In this document: piece after piece, positions 1 to 7,163 of the stretch
Layout of the letters: the number at the start of each line of letters is the position of its first letter
Numbering within the stretch: position 1 is the first letter of the stretch
DNA from: an uncultured Bacteroidota bacterium
GTDB lineage: Bacteria; Bacteroidota; Bacteroidia; Chitinophagales; Chitinophagaceae
Reading direction: 5' to 3'
DNA: 19,835 nt
Assembly: GCA_903933765.1 (NCBI GenBank)
Contig: CAIZLI010000144.1
Location: forward strand, 1 to 19,835
Translations under genes and position numbers: made by a program
The notes under the pieces: model-generated
What the model was told of the DNA's origin: nothing
What the model saw: only the letters and a program-made list of their open reading frames with translations
Database searches by the model: none

Positions 1-2097
1 ATCAACTGGGATGTGAAGGCAAAGACTGCATTGAGTGATGAAGAAGTAATCCATAAAGAAGTCAACGGAAAGATGTACCATATCAGGTATCAATTAGATC
101 TACCTGGCAATGAATTTATTACCATCGCCACTGTGCGTCCTGAAACTATTTTTGGCGATACTGCAATTTGTGTGCACCCTAAAGATCCAAGGTATACACA
201 TTTAATTGGCAAGCACGCATTTGTACCAATGATCAACAGACGCATCCCTATTATTGCAGATGACTATATCGAAATCGAATTTGGAACTGGTGCTTTAAAA
301 GTAACACCAGCGCATGATATCAATGATTTTAACCTAGGACAAAAACATGGTTTAGAAGTCATAGAAACTTTGAATGAGGATGGCACAATGAATGAAGCTG
401 CACCAATGTATATTGGAAAAGACAGAATAGAAGTTCGAAAAATCATTGCCACAGATTTAGAAGCATCGGGTAATTTAGTGAAGATAGAAGACTATGTGAA
501 CCAAGTTGGTTTTAGTGAAAGAACAGACGCCATTGTGGAACCAAGATTGAGTTTGCAGTGGTGGGTGGATATGAAGCAATTAGCTGCACCAGCATTGGAG
601 AAAGTGATGTCGGATGAAATTCATTTTCATCCTGCTAAATTTAAAAATGTGTACCGTCATTGGATGGAGAACATTAAAGACTGGTGTATTAGTAGACAAT
701 TATGGTGGGGCCATAGAATACCAGCATGGTATGACCAAGAAGGCAATGTATATGTAGAAGCAAGCTTAGAAAAAGTACACGCCAGTTTCCCAGAAACAGT
801 TGGTAAAGCATTATATCAAGACGCAGATTGTTTAGATACATGGTTTAGTAGTTGGTTATGGCCAATCGAAGTATTTAAAGGCATGTCCAATCCAAACAAT
901 GCAGAAATTAATTATTACTACCCTACTAGCACTTTGGTAACTGCGCCAGAAATTATTTTCTTCTGGGTTGCAAGGATGATCATGGCTGGAGAAGAATACA
1001 TGGGCAAGATTCCATTTAAGGATGTGTACTTTACAGGTATTGTGCGTGACAAGCAAGGCAGAAAAATGAGTAAGAGTTTGGGCAATTCCCCAGACCTACT
1101 AGGATTGATAGATCAATATGGTGCAGATGCAGTGCGCTTTGGTATCATGATTGCCTCTCCTGCTGGAAATGATTTGTTATTTGATGAGTCTACTTTAGAG
1201 CAAGGAAGAAACTTCAATAGCAAACTTTGGAACGCAACCAAACTATTAAAGATGTGGGAGCCTCGTCAAAGCAATGAAGGTCCTATCCCTGAGGATGCAG
1301 CATTCGCGATGGATTGGTTCCAAGCAAAACTAAGTGCAACGCAATTAGAGGTAGACGAAATGCTTAAAACATTCCGATTAAGTGAAGCGTTGAAAACGAT
1401 ATACGGATTGATATGGGATGATTATTGCAGCTGGTACCTTGAGTGGATCAAGCCAGGCTTTGAACAACCTATCCATGCGAAAGTATTTGAAAAGAGTATT
1501 GCATTTTACGATGACTTGCTACAATTATTGCATCCGTTTATGCCATTCATTACGGAAGAGATTCACCATTTGCTTAAAACCCAAACACAGGATCTATGTG
1601 TGCAGGAATTGGCTCCAATTGGTAAAGTTGATGAATCAGTATTGCATGCTGGGGTGTTATTAAAGAATGTGATTTCTACTTTACGAGATGCTAGAAATAA
1701 AAATCAAATTAAACCTAAGGACGCGATTGATGTACATATTCAATCCGAAAACAATACTGCCTACCAAACGATACAAAATATTTTAGCAAAGCAAGTCAAT
1801 GCTAAAACTGTCGCATATACCAATGCACCAATTGGATCAAGCATTGTGGTAGCTTTAGAAAAAGATAAATTTTATTTAGTAGCAGATCAAGCAATTGATA
1901 CGGTAGGCCTAAAAGAAAATTTATTAAAAGATTTAGCACACCAAAAAGGATTCTTAGAAAGTGTTGAAAAGAAATTGGCGAACGAGAAATTTGTTCAAAA
2001 TGCAAAACCAGAAGTGATTGCGATTGAACAAAAAAAGAAAGCCGATGCTTTAGCTAGAATCCAAACCATTGAAGAAAGTTTAGCGCAACTAGGTTAA
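1..2097 (+). CDS. valS: Valine--tRNA ligase, 5'-truncated by window edge
   Basis: Charges tRNA-Val with valine in the cytoplasm and edits misactivated threonine. The frame is open from base 1 (INWDVKAKTALSDEEV), so about the first fifth of the protein, including the HIGH motif, lies outside; the ATG/GTG-type codon at 13 is internal. Visible in order: the CP1 editing domain, beginning near TVRPETIFGD and including GTGALKVTPAHD; the class I signature region DWCISRQLWWGHRIPAWY; the KMSKS loop at 1063-1077; the anticodon-binding helical domain with the LHPFMPFITEE motif; and the C-terminal coiled-coil tRNA-binding arm, rich in Lys and Glu, ending at LAQLG. About 698 residues remain of a usual ~870-900. 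No frameshift is seen. The next gene follows after 88 bases on the same strand without an obvious terminator between. Identity is secure; only the missing 5' end is uncertain. Confidence 0.97.
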   Translation: MNWDVKAKTALSDEEVIHKEVNGKMYHIRYQLDLPGNEFITIATVRPETIFGDTAICVHPKDPRYTHLIGKHAFVPMINRRIPIIADDYIEIEFGTGALKVTPAHDINDFNLGQKHGLEVIETLNEDGTMNEAAPMYIGKDRIEVRKIIATDLEASGNLVKIEDYVNQVGFSERTDAIVEPRLSLQWWVDMKQLAAPALEKVMSDEIHFHPAKFKNVYRHWMENIKDWCISRQLWWGHRIPAWYDQEGNVYVEASLEKVHASFPETVGKALYQDADCLDTWFSSWLWPIEVFKGMSNPNNAEINYYYPTSTLVTAPEIIFFWVARMIMAGEEYMGKIPFKDVYFTGIVRDKQGRKMSKSLGNSPDLLGLIDQYGADAVRFGIMIASPAGNDLLFDESTLEQGRNFNSKLWNATKLLKMWEPRQSNEGPIPEDAAFAMDWFQAKLSATQLEVDEMLKTFRLSEALKTIYGLIWDDYCSWYLEWIKPGFEQPIHAKVFEKSIAFYDDLLQLLHPFMPFITEEIHHLLKTQTQDLCVQELAPIGKVDESVLHAGVLLKNVISTLRDARNKNQIKPKDAIDVHIQSENNTAYQTIQNILAKQVNAKTVAYTNAPIGSSIVVALEKDKFYLVADQAIDTVGLKENLLKDLAHQKGFLESVEKKLANEKFVQNAKPEVIAIEQKKKADALARIQTIEESLAQLG

Positions 2098-2185
2098 ATC
2101 ATTTTTCAGTAATTAATTTTACTATACCAAATAGACTCAGTACAATAAATAAGGATAGTTAAAAACAGAAAAGTCAAAAAATCTA

Positions 2186-2740
2186 ATGACCGAAATTCAA
2201 ATAACACCTGCTGGATTGAATGACAGGGCTTTTATCAGATCTGTATCTGAGCGCACCTGGCCAAGTACTTATGGGCATATCATTTCTCAGGAGCAAATCA
2301 ATTTTATGTTGGACTGGATGTACAGCGATGCATCACTAGAAAAACAAATGCATACGGGTTGCGCATTTTATATAGCCAGCATTAATAAAGAAGATGGGCA
2401 ATTGGAAGCTGTAGGCTTTTGTTCTGTGAGTCCCGATGATGAAAAAGAAGAAGGAAAAAATAATAGCACCGAAAAAGTCGCAGGATCAAAAGCGCACAAA
2501 CTCAATAAATTGTATGTCCTACCCACTGCACAAGGCACTGGCGCTGGTAAAGCATTATTAAATAAATGCATAGAGGTTGCCAAGTCAGCAGGCTCTAGTT
2601 CGATATTCTTACAAGTGAACAAATTAAATACAGCGTATACCTTTTATTTAAAGCATGGATTTATAAAAGAATCAGAATTTAAATTCGATATTGGCAATGG
2701 CTTTTTTATGGACGACTACGTCATGCGATTAAGCTTCTAA
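2186..2740 (+). CDS. GNAT-family N-acetyltransferase
   Basis: A 184-residue single-domain acetyl-CoA-dependent N-acetyltransferase; the substrate cannot be told from sequence. The core acetyl-CoA site is seen as LNKLYVLPTAQGTGAGKALL (motif A, with QGTGAG at about 116-121), followed by the helix LLNKCIEVAKSAG. Near the C-terminus is the usual motif NTAYTFYLKHGF, in which the Tyr is the common general-acid position in the superfamily. A charged, low-complexity insert (about 84-103: DDEKEEGKNNSTEKVAG) separates the N-terminal half from the acetyl-CoA core. The ATG at 2186 has no clear Shine-Dalgarno sequence. It lies 88 bases after valS and ends 13 bases before a convergent gene. Tandem placement after valS suggests read-through expression but says nothing about substrate. 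Family assignment is strong; specific function is unknown. Confidence 0.88.
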   Translation: MTEIQITPAGLNDRAFIRSVSERTWPSTYGHIISQEQINFMLDWMYSDASLEKQMHTGCAFYIASINKEDGQLEAVGFCSVSPDDEKEEGKNNSTEKVAGSKAHKLNKLYVLPTAQGTGAGKALLNKCIEVAKSAGSSSIFLQVNKLNTAYTFYLKHGFIKESEFKFDIGNGFFMDDYVMRLSF

Positions 2741-2753
2741 GAAAAATAAATAT

Positions 2754-3200
2754 TTAAATCTTAGAAATCAACACACCTTTCAAACTTAGTTGGCGGTCGC
2801 TTGGATTGATTAGAATATCAATCTTGTTCTTATACCTTTTATTCATTACATCATGAATAAACCAAACGCCATTGAACTTTCCGGCATTGGTTAAAATTAC
2901 TTTATCACCGAAAGCAAATAATGCTTTTAAATCTCTACTAATGGCAATCACTCTATGTTTTTTTGGATTCAAACTATCTAATTTAAAACCACTCGCCGTA
3001 ACTAAAGGTGTACTATCTGTTTCAGCAGTATCTGCTTTATAGGTACTTAAAGTAACGACCTGCATTGATTTTAAAACAAAAGGATATTGCATTACAATAG
3101 CTTTGTGCCCTGGTCTTAAACAATAAATAGACCCCAGTACAATGAATAGGATGACCCCCATACCTAGATACTTATTATATTTCATAATGAAGTGTTTCAT
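2754..3200 (-). CDS. Small membrane-anchored 3D (Asp-Asp-Asp) domain protein
   Basis: 148 residues. An N-terminal hydrophobic segment (about 12-28, GVILFIVLGSIYCL) is preceded by Lys residues, which suggests a signal anchor or signal peptide with the domain outside the inner membrane. The rest fits the 3D/double-psi beta-barrel pattern known from MltA- and Rpf-type peptidoglycan enzymes: STYKADTAETDSTPLVTASG (about 52-71), VIAISRDL (84-91), FGDKVILTNAG, then WFIHDVMNKR (113-122) and KIDILI. The aspartates at 62, 90, 117 and 128 correspond to the conserved acidic positions of the family. This is my alignment from memory, not a search result. A peptidoglycan-related lytic or binding role is an inference. 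The gene starts 12 bases after the Lrp-type regulator on the same strand, so co-transcription is likely. A second in-frame ATG lies at 3185; I keep the first because the anchor is complete either way. Confidence 0.72.
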   Translation of the reverse strand: MKHFIMKYNKYLGMGVILFIVLGSIYCLRPGHKAIVMQYPFVLKSMQVVTLSTYKADTAETDSTPLVTASGFKLDSLNPKKHRVIAISRDLKALFAFGDKVILTNAGKFNGVWFIHDVMNKRYKNKIDILINPSDRQLSLKGVLISKI

Positions 3201-3212
3201 AAGTGATGCTGA

Positions 3213-3716
3213 TTATACTATTAAATGGGTTTGTTTAACGACACCCATTATAAAAACGCTTTGTACCTGGCTTATATTGTCGGCCTGGCTTAATTTGTTG
3301 ACGTGAAAATTGTAATAACTGTTCATATCCTCAGTGACAATCTTGAGCATAAAGTCAAATTCCCCTGAAATACTGTAACATTCTACCACATCAGGCAGGG
3401 CATTGATAAGCTTAATAAACTGCCCACCTGACTGTTTACTGTGCTGATTTAGAGACACATAACAAATGACCATCAACCCCTTTTTTACTTTTGTCCCATC
3501 AATTAAAGTGGCATATTGCTTAATGACCCCACCTGCTTCTAGCCTTTTAATTCGCTCATGCACGGGTGTGGTGCTCAAATGAATTTGATCTGCAATTTCT
3601 TTTACCGTGATCCTCGCATTCTCTTGCAATAGGCGTAAAATGGCTAAATCCTTCTCGTCTAAAGAGATAGATTGTTGTGGAATAGCCGAATCTACTAATG
3701 GAGCTGTATTTTTCAT
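3213..3716 (-). CDS. Lrp/AsnC-family transcriptional regulator
   Basis: 167 residues with the standard two-part layout. The N-terminal winged helix-turn-helix (about 19-66) reads LDEKDLAILRLLQENARITVKEIADQ followed by HLSTTPVHERIKRLEAGGVI, the classic Lrp DNA-reading segment. The C-terminal RAM/ligand domain (about 75-160) carries SGEFDFML (117-124), the conserved turn of the amino-acid-binding dimer interface. Such proteins form octamers or dimers that sense amino acids and often autoregulate. The gene is divergent from adenosylhomocysteinase, with a 116-base gap containing a 17-bp AT-rich palindrome, and is followed closely by the 3D-domain gene. Control of ahcY, possibly in response to a methyl-cycle amino acid, is a reasonable guess only. 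The extra ~18 residues before the winged helix are slightly longer than typical. Confidence 0.93.
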   Translation of the reverse strand: MKNTAPLVDSAIPQQSISLDEKDLAILRLLQENARITVKEIADQIHLSTTPVHERIKRLEAGGVIKQYATLIDGTKVKKGLMVICYVSLNQHSKQSGGQFIKLINALPDVVECYSISGEFDFMLKIVTEDMNSYYNFHVNKLSQADNISQVQSVFIMGVVKQTHLIV

Positions 3717-3769
3717 ATTATTTTAGCATAAATCATCATAAAAATAGAATAAATTAGCCGAATATCCTA

Positions 3770-3786
3770 AAAATATCAAATATTTT
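3770..3786. promoter_or_regulatory. Perfect 17-bp AT palindrome, candidate Lrp-type operator
   Basis: Two 7-base arms, AAAATAT and ATATTTT, are perfectly inverted around a 3-base CAA centre. The site lies 53 bases from the regulator start and 46 bases from the ahcY start. Lrp/AsnC proteins bind AT-rich palindromes of about this size and usually repress their own gene. Bases 3780-3787 (ATATTTTG) are also a near match to the Bacteroidota -7 element TAnnTTTG, so binding here could occlude the ahcY promoter. AT-rich sequence makes chance palindromes common, so this is a candidate only. Confidence 0.35.
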
Positions 3787-3832
3787 GTCATTTTATCCTA
3801 CAAAACTACCATTACACTCTAAATTATTAAAT

Positions 3833-5155
3833 ATGTCAGGTTTACAAAACATCGATTTTAGCCTACCTTATAAAGTAGCAGATATTTCCCTAGCAGATTG
3901 GGGACGTAAAGAGATTCGTTTAGCCGAAGCAGAAATGCCAGGTTTGATGAGTATTCGTGAAGAATATGGTCCTAGCCAACCATTAAAAGGTGCACGTATT
4001 GCTGGTTGTTTACACATGACCATCCAAACAGCTGTATTGATTGAAACTTTAACTGCTTTAGGTGCAGAAGTAAAGTGGAGTTCTTGTAATATCTTCTCTA
4101 CACAAGACCAAGCTGCTGCTGCGATAGCTGCAACAGGTGTGGGTGTATTTGCTTGGAAAGGTCAATCTATCGAAGAAGGTGACTGGTGTATTGAGCAAAC
4201 ATTATTTTTTGGCGGTGAAGATCGTCCTTTAAATATGATCTTGGATGACGGTGGTGATTTAACGAACATGGTATTAGATAAGTACCCTCAGTTTGTAGCT
4301 GGTATCAAAGGTTTAAGTGAAGAGACTACAACAGGTGTACACCGTTTATATGAGCGTATGGCGAAAGGTACTTTACCAATGCCTGCAATCAATGTAAACG
4401 ATTCAGTTACAAAATCTAAGTTCGATAATAAATATGGTTGTCAAGAATCATTGGTGGATGCGATTCGTCGTGCAACTGATGTAATGATGGCTGGTAAGGT
4501 TGCAGTAGTAGGTTCTTACGGTGACGTAGGAAAAGGTTCTGCAGCTTCTTTACGTGGCGCCGGTTGTCGCGTGATTGTAACTGAGATTGATCCAATTTGT
4601 GCATTACAAGCTGCAATGGATGGTTTTGAAGTGAAGCGTATGATTGATGCGGTGAAAGAAGCAGACATTATTGTGACTGCATCTGGTTGTCGCGACTTGA
4701 TCAACGAAAAGCATTTTAGAGTGATGAAGGATAAAGCGATTGTATGTAATATTGGTCACTTTGATATTGAAATTGATATGGCTTGGTTGAATCAAAATTA
4801 TGGTCATACAAAAGATACCATCAAACCACAAGTTGATTTATACAATATCGATGGTAAAGATGTGATCGTTTTAGCAGAAGGACGTTTAGTGAATTTAGGT
4901 TGTGCAACTGGTCACCCATCATTTGTGATGAGTAACTCTTTCTCTAACCAAACATTAGCGCAAATTGAATTATGGATGAACCATAAGAACTACGAAAACA
5001 AAGTGTATGTATTGCCTAAGCATTTAGATGAGAAGGTAGCACGTTTACACTTAGCTAAAGTAGGTGCTCAATTAGATGAACTAACAGAAGAGCAAGCAGC
5101 TTATTTAGGTATACCTAAAGCAGGTCCATTTAAGTCTGATGCTTACAGATACTAG
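3833..5155 (+). CDS. ahcY: Adenosylhomocysteinase (S-adenosylhomocysteine hydrolase)
   Basis: NAD-dependent hydrolysis of S-adenosylhomocysteine to adenosine and homocysteine, which removes the product inhibitor of SAM methyltransferases. The 440-residue chain shows family landmarks throughout: [18 protein letters not shown] at the N-terminus, [13 protein letters not shown], the substrate segment [16 protein letters not shown], the NAD-binding loop [13 protein letters not shown] (a glycine-rich GxGxxG variant), [11 protein letters not shown], and the C-terminal KSDAYRY that completes the neighbouring subunit's NAD site. I chose the ATG at 3833 (MSGLQ) over an upstream in-frame TTG at 3785, because homologues begin at this point and the TTG sits at the edge of a probable regulatory palindrome. 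Fifteen of 17 arginine codons are CGN, against 5 of 17 in the next gene, a sign of strong expression. It is monocistronic: own upstream region and a terminator right after. Confidence 0.97.
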   Translation: MSGLQNIDFSLPYKVADISLADWGRKEIRLAEAEMPGLMSIREEYGPSQPLKGARIAGCLHMTIQTAVLIETLTALGAEVKWSSCNIFSTQDQAAAAIAATGVGVFAWKGQSIEEGDWCIEQTLFFGGEDRPLNMILDDGGDLTNMVLDKYPQFVAGIKGLSEETTTGVHRLYERMAKGTLPMPAINVNDSVTKSKFDNKYGCQESLVDAIRRATDVMMAGKVAVVGSYGDVGKGSAASLRGAGCRVIVTEIDPICALQAAMDGFEVKRMIDAVKEADIIVTASGCRDLINEKHFRVMKDKAIVCNIGHFDIEIDMAWLNQNYGHTKDTIKPQVDLYNIDGKDVIVLAEGRLVNLGCATGHPSFVMSNSFSNQTLAQIELWMNHKNYENKVYVLPKHLDEKVARLHLAKVGAQLDELTEEQAAYLGIPKAGPFKSDAYRY

Positions 5156-5193
5156 TCTTTAAGACAAAAGAAATAACAATTTCCCCCTAATTG

Positions 5194-5229
5194 CCCATGT
5201 TGATTTTATCAGCATGGGTTTTTTATTTT
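5194..5229 (+). terminator. Rho-independent terminator of ahcY
   Basis: Arm 5194-5204 (CCCATGTTGAT) pairs with 5208-5218 (ATCAGCATGGG) over 11 bp with one G-U wobble, around a TTT loop. It is followed directly by TTTTTTATTTT (5219-5229). It lies 38 bases past the ahcY stop. It also argues against starting the following gene at an ATG (5214) inside the hairpin. Confidence 0.93.
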
Positions 5230-5255
5230 CAGTACCTTTAAGGAACGAAAAAATC

Positions 5256-7157
5256 ATGATTATGACATTCAAAAAAATCAGCCTCTTTTTAATAGCCGCA
5301 TTGACCACATGCAGCATCCAAGCACAACAAGTTCAGCTTATTCCAGAACCTAGTGCCCTACAAATTGGCAATGGCAGTTTCAAATTACCCAATGCAATTT
5401 CTATACAAGTATCTACTGCATTTGAAGAGATCGGTAAATCAATTCATACAAGGTTGAATGCAGTGACTGGGAAAAAAGCAGTCCTTTCAAATCAGAAAAA
5501 TGCCACCATCCGTTTTGAGCAAGTCCAAGATAATATTTTAGGTAAAGAGGGCTATCAATTAATAGTGAACGAAAAAGGCATTCATGTAAAAGCACAAACT
5601 TATGCAGGTGCCTTGTATGCATGGCAAAGTATTTTGCAATTATGTCCACCAGCTATTTACGGCAATCAAATAGACAAACAAATTAACTGGGCAATCCCCT
5701 ATGTTCAAATCAGTGATGTCCCAAGATTCGAATGGAGAGGATTTATGATGGATGTAAGCCGACATTTTTTTACAGTGGCAGAAGTGAAAAAGATGATGGA
5801 TGAAATGGCGATGTATAAATTAAACAGATTGCATTTTCATTTAACCGACGACAATGGATGGAGGGTTGAAATTAAAGCCTTACCAAAATTAACAGAAGTT
5901 GGCGCGTGGAGAGTGAATCGAATTGGCAAATGGCATAATATTACTAAGCCAGCTTTAGAAGAACCAAAAACCTATGGCGGATTTTACACGCAGGAAGATA
6001 TTAAAGAATTAGTGGCTTATGCAAAAACAAAGAACATCGAGATCATGCCAGAGATTGATGTCCCTGGACATAGTATGGCTTTTTTAGCAGCCTACCCTCA
6101 ACTTAGCACGACTCCAAATTATCCTTATCAAGTGAATGCCGGAGATGATTTTATTGATTGGTCTGGCATGAATGGACATATCACTGCAAAAATTGATAAT
6201 AACTTGGATCCATCTAAAAAAGAAGTCTACGAAAAATTAGACATCATTTTTGGCGAGTTGGCTACCCTATTTCCTTTTGAATACATGCATATGGGTGGCG
6301 ATGAAACTGCAAAAAACAATTGGGAAAAAAGCGAAGACGTTAAAGCTTTGATGCTAAAAGAAAATTTGAAGAACCAAGACGAGGTGCAAAGCTATTTTGT
6401 ACGTCGTGTAGAAAAGATCATGCAGTCCAAAGGAAAAAAATTAATGGGATGGGATGAAATACTAGAAGGCGGATTGGCACCAGAAGCAGCAGTGATGAGC
6501 TGGAGAGGCATCAAAGGTGGTGCAGAAGCAGCAAAGCAAAAACATCCTGTAGTGATGAGTCCTAGTTCACATAATTACTTGGACTATTATCAAGGCGAAG
6601 CCACTGCTGAAGGCGCAGTCTATGCTGGATTAAGAATGAAGAAGACATATAGTTTTGAACCAGTGCCAGAGGGCGTAGATGAAAAATATATTTTGGGTAA
6701 CCAAGGTAATTTATGGAGCGAGCAATTACAAAATATTAGAAATTTGGAATACATGGCATGGCCAAGATTAATGGCCATTGCAGAAGTAGCATGGTCTCCA
6801 AAATCATCTAAAGATTGGAACAAGTTTGCTAAAAAAGTAGAAGGTCATTTTGCTATATTAGATACCCTTAAAATTAAATATGCAAAAAGCATCTATGACC
6901 CTATTGTGACAACCACTTTAAATACAAAAGGAGAATACTTTGCAAATATGGAAGGCGAAGTCGCTGGATTAGATTTTTATTACACGATAGACGAGTCTAT
7001 GCCAGACAATTACAGCAATCATTATAGTGGGCCTGTATCCATTCCAGAAGATGTAACTGTAATGAGAGTAATCAGTTACCAAAATGGCAAACCAATTGGT
7101 AAGCTATTGAATATTCCAATGAGTTCCCTAAAGCAAAGAGCTGTTAAAGTCTTGTAA
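5256..7157 (+). CDS. Exported beta-N-acetylhexosaminidase, GH20
   Basis: Releases terminal GlcNAc or GalNAc from chitooligosaccharides, peptidoglycan fragments or glycans by substrate-assisted catalysis. From the chosen ATG at 5256 it is 633 residues. A signal peptide (about 1-23, with hydrophobic SLFLIAALTTC ending SIQA before QQV) sends it to the periplasm or surface. Next come an N-terminal GH20b-like domain (about 25-150), the catalytic barrel starting at WRGFMMDVSRHF, HFHLTDDNGWR, PEIDVPGHS, and HMGGDE, whose Asp-Glu pair (codons at 6300-6305, about D349-E350) is the catalytic dyad, then WSEQLQN. The last ~80 residues (YYTIDESMPDNYSNHYSGP) resemble the chitobiase-type Fn3-like C-terminal domain. 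A more upstream ATG at 5214 lies in the ahcY terminator and would spoil the signal peptide. No SusC/SusD pair is nearby. Only 6 bases separate it from the outer-membrane protein gene. Confidence 0.95.
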   Translation: MIMTFKKISLFLIAALTTCSIQAQQVQLIPEPSALQIGNGSFKLPNAISIQVSTAFEEIGKSIHTRLNAVTGKKAVLSNQKNATIRFEQVQDNILGKEGYQLIVNEKGIHVKAQTYAGALYAWQSILQLCPPAIYGNQIDKQINWAIPYVQISDVPRFEWRGFMMDVSRHFFTVAEVKKMMDEMAMYKLNRLHFHLTDDNGWRVEIKALPKLTEVGAWRVNRIGKWHNITKPALEEPKTYGGFYTQEDIKELVAYAKTKNIEIMPEIDVPGHSMAFLAAYPQLSTTPNYPYQVNAGDDFIDWSGMNGHITAKIDNNLDPSKKEVYEKLDIIFGELATLFPFEYMHMGGDETAKNNWEKSEDVKALMLKENLKNQDEVQSYFVRRVEKIMQSKGKKLMGWDEILEGGLAPEAAVMSWRGIKGGAEAAKQKHPVVMSPSSHNYLDYYQGEATAEGAVYAGLRMKKTYSFEPVPEGVDEKYILGNQGNLWSEQLQNIRNLEYMAWPRLMAIAEVAWSPKSSKDWNKFAKKVEGHFAILDTLKIKYAKSIYDPIVTTTLNTKGEYFANMEGEVAGLDFYYTIDESMPDNYSNHYSGPVSIPEDVTVMRVISYQNGKPIGKLLNIPMSSLKQRAVKVL

Positions 7158-7163
7158 ACAAAA

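Noticed and set aside
2129..2157. Imperfect copy (about 25 of 29 positions with two one-base gaps) of 3125-3153, inside the 3D-domain gene's membrane segment
   Set aside because: Short, low complexity, no gene in the first copy; within what chance allows in 20 kb of AT-rich DNA.
2098..2185. 88-base gap between valS and the GNAT gene
   Set aside because: No hairpin, TAnnTTTG element or small ORF with a start codon was found; I see nothing to annotate.
3785..3832. TTG start 16 codons upstream for ahcY
   Set aside because: The extra residues do not resemble the family, and the TTG sits at the edge of a likely regulatory palindrome.
5214..5255. Earlier ATG for the hexosaminidase at 5214
   Set aside because: It lies within the right arm of the ahcY terminator and would put 14 extra residues before a clean signal peptide starting at 5256.
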